A DNA stretch of 7,970 nucleotides from positions 1 through 7,970 of the forward strand of contig JANNAV010000233.1 of the NCBI GenBank assembly GCA_031384695.1, read 5' to 3'. The DNA comes from JANNAV01 sp031384695. Its GTDB lineage: Bacteria > Pseudomonadota > Alphaproteobacteria > Rhodobacterales > Rhodobacteraceae. This document shows, one piece after another, positions 1 through 5,181 of this stretch (positions within the stretch are counted from its first letter, which is position 1; each line of letters starts with the position of its first letter). Below the pieces are notes generated by a model. That model did no database searches. It saw only the letters and a list, made by a program, of their open reading frames with translations, and had not been told where the DNA came from. Both the position numbers and the translations under genes were made by a program.

Positions 1-135
1 CCCCCGCGCCGCAGGCCGCGCAAAAACCCGTGGCTGAAGGCGCAAGGCATCGGCCAGAACCCGCGCCTGCAAGGCCTGCGACACGGAATGCGGCCTTGCC
101 CGCGCCTCCGCGAAAAGATCATCCATTTCAGACAT
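1..135 (-). CDS. Hypothetical protein (partial), possible sigma-factor partner
   Basis: The N-terminal 45 residues are visible; the rest runs off the left edge. The start chosen is the ATG at 135 (MSEMDDLFAEARARP...), because AGGGG lies about five bases before it. An in-frame ATG at 153 overlaps the sigma factor stop as ATGA and would add six residues, so translational coupling is likely in either case. The visible part is charged, alanine-rich and probably helical, with no membrane segment yet. Its place directly after an ECF-type sigma gene is where anti-sigma factors usually sit, so I infer a possible anti-sigma or accessory protein. No diagnostic domain (ZAS zinc motif or membrane helix) can be seen in this fragment, so the function is not established. 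Confidence 0.7.
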   Translation of the reverse strand, partial: MSEMDDLFAEARARPHSVSQALQARVLADALRLQPRVFARPAARG

Positions 136-149
136 TTCCACCCCTTTCT

Positions 150-728
150 TCATAGCCCGAGCACCGCCCGTTGCCCGGCCAGCGCCAGCCCAAGCGCCCG
201 CTTGCCACGCGCCGTCAGACTTTCCACCGCCTCCACCCCGATCTCCAGCACCTCGGCGATCTCGGGGTTGCTCAGACCTTCGATATGGCGCAGCACCACC
301 GCCTGACGCTGCCGCTCGGGCAAGGCACCCAAGGCTGCGGTCAACGCCGCCATCCGGTCGGCTGCGATCAGCCGGGCCTCGGCCCCCGGACCGGCATCGG
401 CAGGCTCGCACCCGTCGTCCAGCGCCTGCACCGGACGGCGGCGCCTGGCGCGGTGCCGGTCAAAACACAGGTTCCCCGCCACCCGGTAAAGCCACGAGGC
501 AATCTGCGCCTCGCCCGCCCGCCACTCCGGCGCCGCCCGCCAAAGCCGCAGCATCGCCTCTTGCGCCACGTCCTCGGCCTCGTGCCGGTCGCCCAGCAAC
601 CGCGCCGCATAGCGCAGCACCTGCGGCAACAACCGCGCCGTCAACAGCCGCGCCGCCTGCGCATCACCCGCCGCATAGCGCGCCATCAGGTCGGCATCCG
701 AAAGATCGGCAGAGGTGTCGCGCGGCAT
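150..728 (-). CDS. ECF-type sigma-70 family RNA polymerase sigma factor
   Basis: The protein has 192 residues, the usual size for an ECF sigma factor. Region 2 lies at about residues 11-95, with the core-binding/-10 segment AEDVAQEAMLRLW at 51-63 and a W/Y-rich stretch at 79-90. An Arg-rich linker follows (RHRARRRR). Region 4 lies at about 126-181, with LPERQRQAVVLRHIEGLSNPEIAEVL, a helix-turn-helix for -35 recognition. Region 3 is absent, as expected for the ECF group. The start at 728 is chosen because AGGA precedes it by five bases; an ATG at 734 is possible but its AGG directly abuts the codon. The frame stays open upstream through the end of the EF-hand gene, which is not meaningful. It lies 64 bases after the EF-hand gene and is followed by a closely linked small gene, so the three are probably co-transcribed. 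The ECF subgroup and target promoters cannot be told from sequence alone. Confidence 0.93.
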   Translation of the reverse strand: MPRDTSADLSDADLMARYAAGDAQAARLLTARLLPQVLRYAARLLGDRHEAEDVAQEAMLRLWRAAPEWRAGEAQIASWLYRVAGNLCFDRHRARRRRPVQALDDGCEPADAGPGAEARLIAADRMAALTAALGALPERQRQAVVLRHIEGLSNPEIAEVLEIGVEAVESLTARGKRALGLALAGQRAVLGL

Positions 729-749
729 GCTCATCCTGAAATCTAACCC

Positions 750-771
750 GTTTGCCGGACGATGCGCAAAC
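750..771. other. Inverted repeat between EF-hand gene and sigma gene
   Basis: Perfect 6-bp arms GTTTGC and GCAAAC are separated by 10 bases, in the 64-base gap ahead of the sigma gene. No T-run follows on the minus strand, so it is not a standard terminator. It could be an mRNA hairpin that tunes sigma translation or a weak operator. Short arms make chance possible. Confidence 0.35.
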
Positions 772-792
772 ACCGCCACGGCAAAATACGGC

Positions 793-1326
793 TTAGCCGT
801 TGTCATCATCACCCTTGCCGAATCCTTGGCCGAATCCTTGGCCGAACCCTTGGCCGAACCCTTGGCCACCCCTGTGCGCCTGCATCTTGGCGCGCGCAAC
901 CTCCACCTCGGCCACGGACAAAGCGCCATCGCCATCGGTGTCAACCTTGCCAAAGAACTTGCCCTCAAAGCGCGGCGCGGGCATCTCGGTGGCGCTCAGG
1001 AATCCGTCGCCATCGGTGTCATGCGCCTTGATCATCCGCCCGGTCTTGTCGCGCAACTGCGCGCGCACCGCTTCCAGCCGCATCTCGAACAATTCGTCGA
1101 CCGAGAATTTGGCATCACCATTGGTATCCGCCTTCAGAAGCCTTGCCGCATGCTGCGCCTCGATCTCGGCCCGGGTGATCTTGCCATCCTTGTTGGCATC
1201 CATCGCGCCGAAATCCAGAAACTCCAACGGCCCGCGCGGGCTGCGCTCGGCAAAGGCGGCACCGGACAGGGTGGCCGCGATCACCGCCGCAAGGGTAAAG
1301 CCGGAGGCCAGTTTATGTGATGTCAT
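793..1326 (-). CDS. Exported four-EF-hand calcium-binding protein
   Basis: The protein has 177 residues. A signal peptide spans about 1-26, with cleavage after AFA. Four 12-residue EF-hand loops follow: DANKDGKITRAE (43-54), DTNGDAKFSVDE (67-78), DTDGDGFLSATE (103-114) and DTDGDGALSVAE (129-140). All keep acidic or Asn ligands at positions 1, 3 and 5 and Glu at 12; loop 2 has Ala instead of the usual Gly at position 6. The loops form two pairs, as in calmodulin. The C-terminus carries four QGFG repeats (155-170) and ends GDDDNG. The start at 1326 is chosen because GGAGA lies seven bases upstream; a GTG at 1347 would place extra residues before the signal peptide. It probably binds calcium in the periplasm. 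Being first in line before the sigma factor, it may be a sensor or a member of the same regulon; this is inference. Confidence 0.9.
   Translation of the reverse strand: MTSHKLASGFTLAAVIAATLSGAAFAERSPRGPLEFLDFGAMDANKDGKITRAEIEAQHAARLLKADTNGDAKFSVDELFEMRLEAVRAQLRDKTGRMIKAHDTDGDGFLSATEMPAPRFEGKFFGKVDTDGDGALSVAEVEVARAKMQAHRGGQGFGQGFGQGFGQGFGKGDDDNG
818..865 (-). repeat. 12-bp in-frame tandem repeat (QGFG-coding)
   Basis: Four tandem 12-bp units (plus strand CCGAATCCTTGG twice, then CCGAACCCTTGG twice) lie near the 3' end of the EF-hand gene. A partial unit adjoins at 811-817. The unit is a multiple of three, so copy-number change would add or remove QGFG blocks without a frameshift. Confidence 0.85.
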
Positions 1327-1411
1327 GGTTTCGTCTCCAAACTGCACAGCGGCGCCGATCGCCCTGCCCTGATGCCTGTTAAAACGGCCCCGCCCGCCAT
1401 TTCCGTCGCGG

Positions 1412-1478
1412 CTTTTGCCAGTAAATGCGACAAAGGCGCGCGACCGTCGGCGCGCCTCTCCCCTTTAGCCGGCAAAAG
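1412..1478. promoter_or_regulatory. Nested inverted repeats in divergent promoter region
   Basis: The gap between the EF-hand gene (minus) and the DUF983 gene (plus), 1327-1512, must hold promoters for both directions. It contains outer 8-bp arms CTTTTGCC (1412-1419) and GGCAAAAG (1471-1478), and inside them 7-bp arms GGCGCGC (1435-1441) and GCGCGCC (1450-1456). The inner pair forms a strong GC hairpin; the outer pair looks more like two half-sites. No clear -35/-10 pair or T-run could be fixed, so the role (operator or hairpin) is uncertain. Confidence 0.4.
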
Positions 1479-1512
1479 TCTTATGTCGGGCTATCAAACC
1501 GAAAGCGGTGCA

Positions 1513-1920
1513 ATGTCCGAATCCCTCACCTTGCCCGGTTTATCCGCCGAGCGCCCGCTGAAGCCCGCCCTGCTGCGCGGCTGGCGCAGGCATTGCCCGT
1601 CCTGCGGCTCGGGGCCGATGTTTTCCGGCTATCTGAAAGTGCGGGCCAGTTGCCCGGTCTGTGGCGAGGCGCTGCATCACCAGCGCGCCGATGATGGCCC
1701 GGCCTATCTGACCATCCTGATCGTCGGCCATCTGATGGCGCCGACCTTCTTGATCGTGTTCACCAAATTCCGCCCCGAACCTCTGACGCTGGCCGCGATA
1801 TTTTCGGTGGGCACGGTGGCGCTGTCGCTGTATCTGTTGCCGCGCATCAAGGGCGCGCTGATCGGGTTGCAATGGGCCAAGCGGATGCACGGCTTTGCCG
1901 GGCCCATCGCGCGTGACTGA
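1513..1920 (+). CDS. DUF983 family zinc-ribbon membrane protein
   Basis: The protein has 135 residues. Two CxxC pairs (C28/C31 in RHCPSCGSGPMFSGYL and C47/C50 in CPVCGE) form a probable zinc ribbon near the N-terminus. The motif RADDGPAYLTILIVGH follows, then two hydrophobic segments at about 65-85 and 91-110. This pattern is typical of the DUF983 family, which is common in alphaproteobacteria and has no firm biochemical role that I know of. The start at 1513 fits the family's usual short N-terminus; ATGs at 1483 and 1372 are in frame but would add unrelated sequence, and no strong ribosome binding site decides the choice. The 3' end overlaps the NUDIX gene by eight bases, so the two are likely translationally coupled. 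The product presumably sits in the inner membrane. Confidence 0.88.
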   Translation: MSESLTLPGLSAERPLKPALLRGWRRHCPSCGSGPMFSGYLKVRASCPVCGEALHHQRADDGPAYLTILIVGHLMAPTFLIVFTKFRPEPLTLAAIFSVGTVALSLYLLPRIKGALIGLQWAKRMHGFAGPIARD

Positions 1921-2521
1921 CGCCGCCGCCATTCGCCCTGCGGCCACCGTCATCCTGTGGCGCGAGAGTGCGACCGGCCCGCAGATTCTGATGGGGATGC
2001 GCGGGGCGGCTGCGGTGTTCATGCCGTCAAAATATGTGTTTCCGGGTGGCGGCGTTGACGGCGAAGATCACGCTTGCGCCGATACTTCGCGTCTTGCGCC
2101 GCTTTGTGCTGCGCGTCTGGCGCGCAACTGTCCTGCCGATGCACCGTCGCCCGGGGCGCTGGTCACCGCCGCCCTGCGTGAATTGGCCGAGGAAACCGGC
2201 ATCCGGCTTGCCGCCGCCACCCGCCTGCACTTCGTCTTTCGCGCCATCACCCCGCCGGGCCGCAGCCGCCGCTTTGACGCGCGGTTCTTTCTGGCCGCAG
2301 CAGCAGGTGCGACGGGCGATATGGCCACCTTTGCCGACGCTTCGGATGAGTTGTCGCACCTGCACTGGATCGGCCTGCCCGAGGCCCGCGCCCTCGATCT
2401 GCCCTTCATCACCGAGGTGGTTCTGGCCGAAGTGACCAGCCTGATGGCCGGAACCCCGCAGCCCGGCGTGCCGTTCTTCGATAATTCCGGCCCGCAGCCC
2501 ACCTTCCGGCGGCTGGTTTAG
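1913..2521 (+). CDS. NUDIX hydrolase
   Basis: The protein has 202 residues with the preferred GTG start (VTDAAAIRPAATVILWR). A TTG at 1895 would add six residues. The Nudix fold is recognisable from MRGAAAVFMPSKYVFPGGGVD (30-49) and the catalytic stretch RELAEETGI (89-97), which keeps the R-E-x-x-E-E-x-G metal-binding core. A roughly 40-residue insertion separates the Gly-rich part from the catalytic helix, as in NUDT7/8/19-like and related bacterial proteins that act on CoA derivatives or similar pyrophosphates. Substrate cannot be assigned from sequence. Overlap with the DUF983 gene indicates one operon. The stop codon lies just before a double-hairpin element that fills the gap to the convergent desaturase gene. 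Confidence 0.9.
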   Translation: MTDAAAIRPAATVILWRESATGPQILMGMRGAAAVFMPSKYVFPGGGVDGEDHACADTSRLAPLCAARLARNCPADAPSPGALVTAALRELAEETGIRLAAATRLHFVFRAITPPGRSRRFDARFFLAAAAGATGDMATFADASDELSHLHWIGLPEARALDLPFITEVVLAEVTSLMAGTPQPGVPFFDNSGPQPTFRRLV

Positions 2522-2525
2522 CGCT

Positions 2526-2563
2526 TGTTGCGGACAATCGGCTTCACCCGATTGGACGCAACA
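2526..2563. terminator. Hairpin A1, possible bidirectional terminator
   Basis: Arms TGTTGCG-GA-CAATCGG and CCGATTG-GA-CGCAACA enclose a 6-base loop CTTCAC. The two 7-bp helices are perfect and are joined by a symmetric GA/GA internal loop, which can form tandem G-A pairs in RNA. It starts four bases after the NUDIX stop codon. Termination is inferred from position. Confidence 0.5.
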
Positions 2564-2592
2564 CGCAACATTCCCAAGCTGATCTTGTCCTG

Positions 2593-2627
2593 GATTTGCT
2601 TCAATCTGAATCAGATTGAAGGAAATC
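2593..2627. terminator. Hairpin A2, near-perfect palindrome
   Basis: Core arms CTTCAATCTGA and TCAGATTGAAG (11 bp) flank one central A. After one mismatch, five more pairs (GATTT/AAATC) extend it to a 35-base palindrome. It ends 12 bases before the stop codon of the convergent desaturase gene. Hairpin B2 has the same core. Confidence 0.55.
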
Positions 2628-2639
2628 TGCTCTCGCCGC

Positions 2640-3548
2640 CTACTCGGGGCGTTTTTCGCGCCAAAGCGGATGTGGCACCGGGTCTTTCATGCGGAAGAAA
2701 TAGGCGCGAAACACCTCGCCATAGGATGCAAACACATAGCCCTCGTTGCGGCTCAGGTAATGCGCGCGCTTTGAGGCATAAAGCGCGGGCAGCCGGTACC
2801 AGGCCACATTCGGGCTGCAATGATGCACGGAATGATAATTGTTGTTCAGAAACAACAGCGCCAGCAGGCCGCGATCCTCGATCACCACCGAGCGCGCGCG
2901 CGGGTCTTCATGCGCGCGGTGCTCCAGAAAGGTGCGGATTTTCAACAGCCCGAACCCCAGATAGGCCGCCAGCAGGTAAGCCCAGACCGGCATCGTCCCA
3001 AGCGCCCACAGCCACAGCGCCACCATCGCCACCCCCGGCACATGCAGCGCCCAGGCGCGGGCAACGCCGCGATCCCCCGCCCGCATCGCCGCCAGATCAG
3101 ACGTCACCACCGCCTGAACTGAAAACGCCGGGCCCAGCAAAATCCGGCCCAACAGCGTGTTGTTGCACCGCAGCAAACCCCGGCGCAGCGGCGAAAGGCG
3201 CGGCCATTCCGCCGGATCGACAAAATTGCTTTCCGGGTCATCATAGGGGTCGGTCAGGATCGGGTCGTGGTGATGCGCCAGATGAGTGTCCCGAAACCGG
3301 CCGTATGGGATGAAAAGCGTGATCCCCGCAAACACCAAAGCCTCGTTCAGCGCGGTGGTTTTGAAGGGGTGCCCATGCAGCACCTCGTGTTGCAAAGACG
3401 AGAATTGCGCGATGGAAAGCGTGGTCACCACAAAGGCCAAACCCGGTGATACCTGCCAGAACGCCGCCGTGCCCAAACCCCAGACCGTATAGGTCAACGC
3501 CATCATCAACAGGGTAGGCCACTCCAAACGCGTCGGCTCACCACTCAT
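2640..3548 (-). CDS. Membrane fatty acid desaturase
   Basis: The protein has 302 residues and is rich in membrane segments (about 11-45, 66-82, 165-200). Three histidine boxes typical of the membrane di-iron desaturase/hydroxylase family are present: HEVLHGH (H54, H58, H60), HLAHHH (H89, H92, H93) and NYHSVHH (H239, H242, H243). A further H210-x2-H213 may help bind iron. The family uses O2 and electrons from a ferredoxin or cytochrome partner to insert double bonds or hydroxyls into acyl chains, or to modify carotenoids. An acyl-lipid desaturase is my best guess, but a CrtR/CrtW-like role cannot be excluded. The start at 3548 has AGGG about seven bases upstream. It is transcribed away from an XRE-type regulator, 106 bases apart, which is probably its controller. 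No dedicated electron donor gene lies nearby. Confidence 0.9.
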   Translation of the reverse strand: MSGEPTRLEWPTLLMMALTYTVWGLGTAAFWQVSPGLAFVVTTLSIAQFSSLQHEVLHGHPFKTTALNEALVFAGITLFIPYGRFRDTHLAHHHDPILTDPYDDPESNFVDPAEWPRLSPLRRGLLRCNNTLLGRILLGPAFSVQAVVTSDLAAMRAGDRGVARAWALHVPGVAMVALWLWALGTMPVWAYLLAAYLGFGLLKIRTFLEHRAHEDPRARSVVIEDRGLLALLFLNNNYHSVHHCSPNVAWYRLPALYASKRAHYLSRNEGYVFASYGEVFRAYFFRMKDPVPHPLWREKRPE

Positions 3549-3568
3549 TCCAAATCCCTGTCACCTGA

Positions 3569-3582
3569 TATCGGAAACGATA
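3569..3582. promoter_or_regulatory. Candidate operator, inverted repeat TATCG-N4-CGATA
   Basis: Perfect 5-bp arms around GAAA lie 21 bases upstream of the desaturase start, in the 106-base divergent region. The size and symmetry suit a dimeric XRE-type helix-turn-helix protein, so this is a possible binding site for the neighbouring regulator. That link is inference. Confidence 0.4.
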
Positions 3583-3593
3583 GCACTTGCTGA

Positions 3594-3611
3594 TCGGCGG
3601 ATAAACGCCGA
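3594..3611. promoter_or_regulatory. Candidate operator, inverted repeat TCGGCG-N6-CGCCGA
   Basis: Perfect 6-bp arms are separated by GATAAA, in the middle of the divergent desaturase/regulator gap and 25 bases from the first repeat. It could be a second regulator site or overlap a promoter. No convincing -35/-10 pair could be fixed on either strand. Confidence 0.4.
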
Positions 3612-3654
3612 GAATACGCACATAATTATCAACTTTCGGGATTAAACAGAACAA

Positions 3655-4521
3655 ATGCCGGATATGATCGACAAGCGCGACCGCGCCACCCTGTTTCGCC
3701 ATCGCCTTGCGCAAGCAATGGCCGAAGCCGGGCAAAGCCAGAGCGCCCTTGCGCGCGCCACCGGGGTTGACCGCTCCACCATCTCTACCCTGCTTGCCCC
3801 CGGCACCCGCCTGCCCAATGCCCAGCTTGCCGCCGATTGTGCGGCCGCCCTCGCGGTGTCCTGCGACTGGCTGCTGGGGCTTGCGGGGCGGCCCGAGCCG
3901 GTGGAGGAGCTTCTGGCGGCGGCCATCAGCCTGACCGACGCCCCCCGCGCCCTGTTTGACGAGGTGATGTTCGGCTGGCACCGCGATGCGGCGGGCTTCA
4001 AGGTGCGCCATGTGCCCGCCACCTTGCCCGACATGCTGAAAACCCGCGCCGTTGTCAGTTGGGAATACCGCGACGCGCTGGGGCGCACCCCCGATCAGGC
4101 GGTGACCGCGTTCGAGGCGCAACTGAACTGGATGCGCGGTGCGCGCTCGGACTACGAAATTGCCATCCCGCTGCACGGCCTTGCCGATTTCGCCGCAGGC
4201 TCGGGCTATTGGGCGGGGCTGCCCGCGCCTGCGCGGCTGGAGCAACTGGACCACATGATCCAGCTTTGCGAACAGCTTTACCCCTCGCTGCGGCTTTATC
4301 TGTTTGACGCCCACCGGGTATTTTCCAGCCCCGTCACCATCTTTGGCCCGCATCTGGCCGCAATCTATCTGGGCCGCCAATACATCGCCTTCCGCGATCC
4401 GGTCCGCGTGGCGGGCATCTCGCAGCACTTCGACTGGCTGCTGCGCAACGCCACCTGCTCGGCCCGCGACGTGCCCGATAACCTGCGCCTGCTGCGCGCC
4501 ACGATTTCGGATATTGGGTAA
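3655..4521 (+). CDS. XRE-family regulator with C-terminal sensor-like domain
   Basis: The protein has 288 residues. An N-terminal helix-turn-helix domain spans about 13-76 (LAQAMAEAGQSQSALARATG, then VDRSTISTLLAPGTRLPNAQ), clearly of the XRE/Cro type. The C-terminal part (about 115-280) contains VPATLPDMLKTRAVVSWEY, YEIAIPLHGLADF and QLDHMIQLCEQLYPSLRLYLF. This order resembles the DUF5753 domain of actinobacterial HTH proteins (PGLLQT-like motif, then a QL-x-hL segment), but only distantly, so I treat it as a possible ligand-binding domain. The start may be ATG 3655 or 3664; neither has a strong ribosome binding site. It is divergent from the desaturase gene, with two inverted repeats between them, so it probably regulates that gene and itself. 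The 3' end is followed by double-hairpin element copy B. Confidence 0.88.
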   Translation: MPDMIDKRDRATLFRHRLAQAMAEAGQSQSALARATGVDRSTISTLLAPGTRLPNAQLAADCAAALAVSCDWLLGLAGRPEPVEELLAAAISLTDAPRALFDEVMFGWHRDAAGFKVRHVPATLPDMLKTRAVVSWEYRDALGRTPDQAVTAFEAQLNWMRGARSDYEIAIPLHGLADFAAGSGYWAGLPAPARLEQLDHMIQLCEQLYPSLRLYLFDAHRVFSSPVTIFGPHLAAIYLGRQYIAFRDPVRVAGISQHFDWLLRNATCSARDVPDNLRLLRATISDIG

Positions 4522-4543
4522 TTTGACGGGGCTATGCCCTACA

Positions 4544-4587
4544 GCGTTTTGCATTTGATCTGGATCAGCAGATCAAATGCAAAACGC
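4544..4587. terminator. Hairpin B1, perfect 19-bp stem
   Basis: Arms GCGTTTTGCATTTGATCTG (4544-4562) and its exact complement (4569-4587) enclose a 6-base loop GATCAG. A perfect 19-bp stem cannot easily be chance. It begins 23 bases after the regulator's stop codon. No T-run follows on either strand, so termination is inferred from position only. Confidence 0.6.
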
Positions 4588-4613
4588 AACATTCCCGGCG
4601 TTTGGCCTGTCTT

Positions 4614-4650
4614 GGTTTGCCTTCAATCTTATTCAGATTGAAGGCAAACC
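4614..4650. terminator. Hairpin B2, perfect 16-bp stem
   Basis: Arms GGTTTGCCTTCAATCT (4614-4629) and AGATTGAAGGCAAACC (4635-4650) enclose a 5-base loop TATTC. It ends three bases before the lipocalin stop codon on the opposite strand, so it would lie at the 3' end of both converging transcripts. Its inner sequence matches hairpin A2. Confidence 0.6.
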
Positions 4651-4653
4651 GCT

Positions 4654-5181
4654 TTAACCGCCGAACACCTGCAACTGGCGCAGGTCAAAGCCGTTGAAAT
4701 CAAGGATCTCCCGCGCCGCAACCAGCCGGTCCTGCGGCAAAACCCGGTCACGGTTCAGGATGAAACCGAACTGCCCCGACGGCGTGCCGATGATCAGCGT
4801 GCGGTAATCGGTATCGGCCCAAAGCACCCACCACGGCTCGCCCAAACCCGGAACCGCCGCCCCTTGCAGCGCGAAACGCCCCGGCCCCACCACCTGCAAC
4901 GCCCCCGCAGCCCGCACCTCTGCCCCCGACAGGCAAAGCCTGAGGGTGGCCTGCAAGCCTTGCGCGCCGCGCCGGATATCCACCCCGCCGGGCTGGCAAT
5001 CGCGCGCGCCCGCCGGGCCAAAGCCCGCCACCTGCACCCAGCGCCCCTCGATCCGCGCCACATCCAGCACGGCGCTTGAATATATCGGCGCGCCCGCCAC
5101 CCGGTAACGCGCCACCTGCTCGGCAACCGGGGCGGCGCAGGCGGCGAGGATCAGGCACAGCGCCGCACTCAATCGATACAA
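4654..5181 (-). CDS. Lipocalin-family lipoprotein (Blc-like)
   Basis: The protein has 175 residues. A short signal peptide ends in the lipobox LAAC, with C15 as the lipidated cysteine. Lipocalin marks are the GRW motif (46-48, IEGRWVQVAGF), the WWVLWADTDYRTLIIGTPSG stretch at about 117-136, and FILNRDR (140-146). C62 and C83 may pair. The size matches bacterial outer-membrane lipocalins, which bind fatty acids or lysophospholipids and help envelope maintenance. The start is a TTG at 5181, with AGGTGA about four bases upstream; it gives a signal peptide with an N-terminal Arg. A TTG at 5172 overlaps the upstream stop as TTGA but lacks the positive charge. The gene overlaps the upstream Cys-rich gene by 13 bases, so coupling is likely. 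Confidence 0.86.
   Translation of the reverse strand: MYRLSAALCLILAACAAPVAEQVARYRVAGAPIYSSAVLDVARIEGRWVQVAGFGPAGARDCQPGGVDIRRGAQGLQATLRLCLSGAEVRAAGALQVVGPGRFALQGAAVPGLGEPWWVLWADTDYRTLIIGTPSGQFGFILNRDRVLPQDRLVAAREILDFNGFDLRQLQVFGG

Larger units (their letters stand above)
2526..2627 (+). repeat. Composite double-hairpin element, copy A
   Basis: This fills the 118-base gap between two converging genes. Hairpin A1 (2526-2563) is followed by the linker CGCAACATTCCC (2564-2575) and hairpin A2 (2593-2627). The same order recurs in copy B at 4544-4650 in the same orientation: the linker is identical, and the distance from linker start to CTTCAATCT is 35 bases here and 36 there. A probable role is bidirectional transcription termination or a REP-like repeat. 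Neither strand has a clear T-run after a stem, so a standard intrinsic terminator is not shown. Confidence 0.75.
4544..4650 (+). repeat. Composite double-hairpin element, copy B
   Basis: This is the second copy of the element at 2526-2627, in the same orientation, filling the gap between the converging regulator and lipocalin genes. Hairpin B1 (4544-4587) runs into the linker CGCAACATTCCC (4585-4596), which is followed by hairpin B2 (4614-4650). The stretch just before and into hairpin 2 matches copy A at 17 of 21 positions (2587-2607 against 4609-4629). The first hairpins have different stem sequences. Hairpins of both kinds share a core like ATCTG-R-ATCAG (GATCTGGATCAG in B1, AATCTGAATCAG in A2), hinting at common descent. 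Confidence 0.78.

Noticed and set aside
150..968. Longer sigma factor starting within the EF-hand gene
   Set aside because: The extra N-terminus is a frame-shifted reading of the QGFG repeats (GSAKGSAKDSAKDSA) and has no ribosome binding site; the start at 728 has AGGA and gives the normal ECF length.
1380..1410. ECF-type promoter (GGAA...CGTT on the minus strand) upstream of the EF-hand gene
   Set aside because: GGAAA and CGTT are present but only about 13 bases apart, too close for the usual ECF spacing of about 16-17.
2525..3313. Open frame on the plus strand starting in hairpin element A and running opposite the desaturase
   Set aside because: It starts inside a palindromic element and yields a Pro/Arg-rich sequence with no motif; the desaturase has all three histidine boxes.
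3538..4554. Long open frame on the minus strand (about 338 codons) opposite the regulator gene
   Set aside because: It is the antisense shadow of a clear HTH protein in GC-rich DNA. Its translation is Gln/Arg/Gly-rich with no domain, and it runs into the hairpin element.
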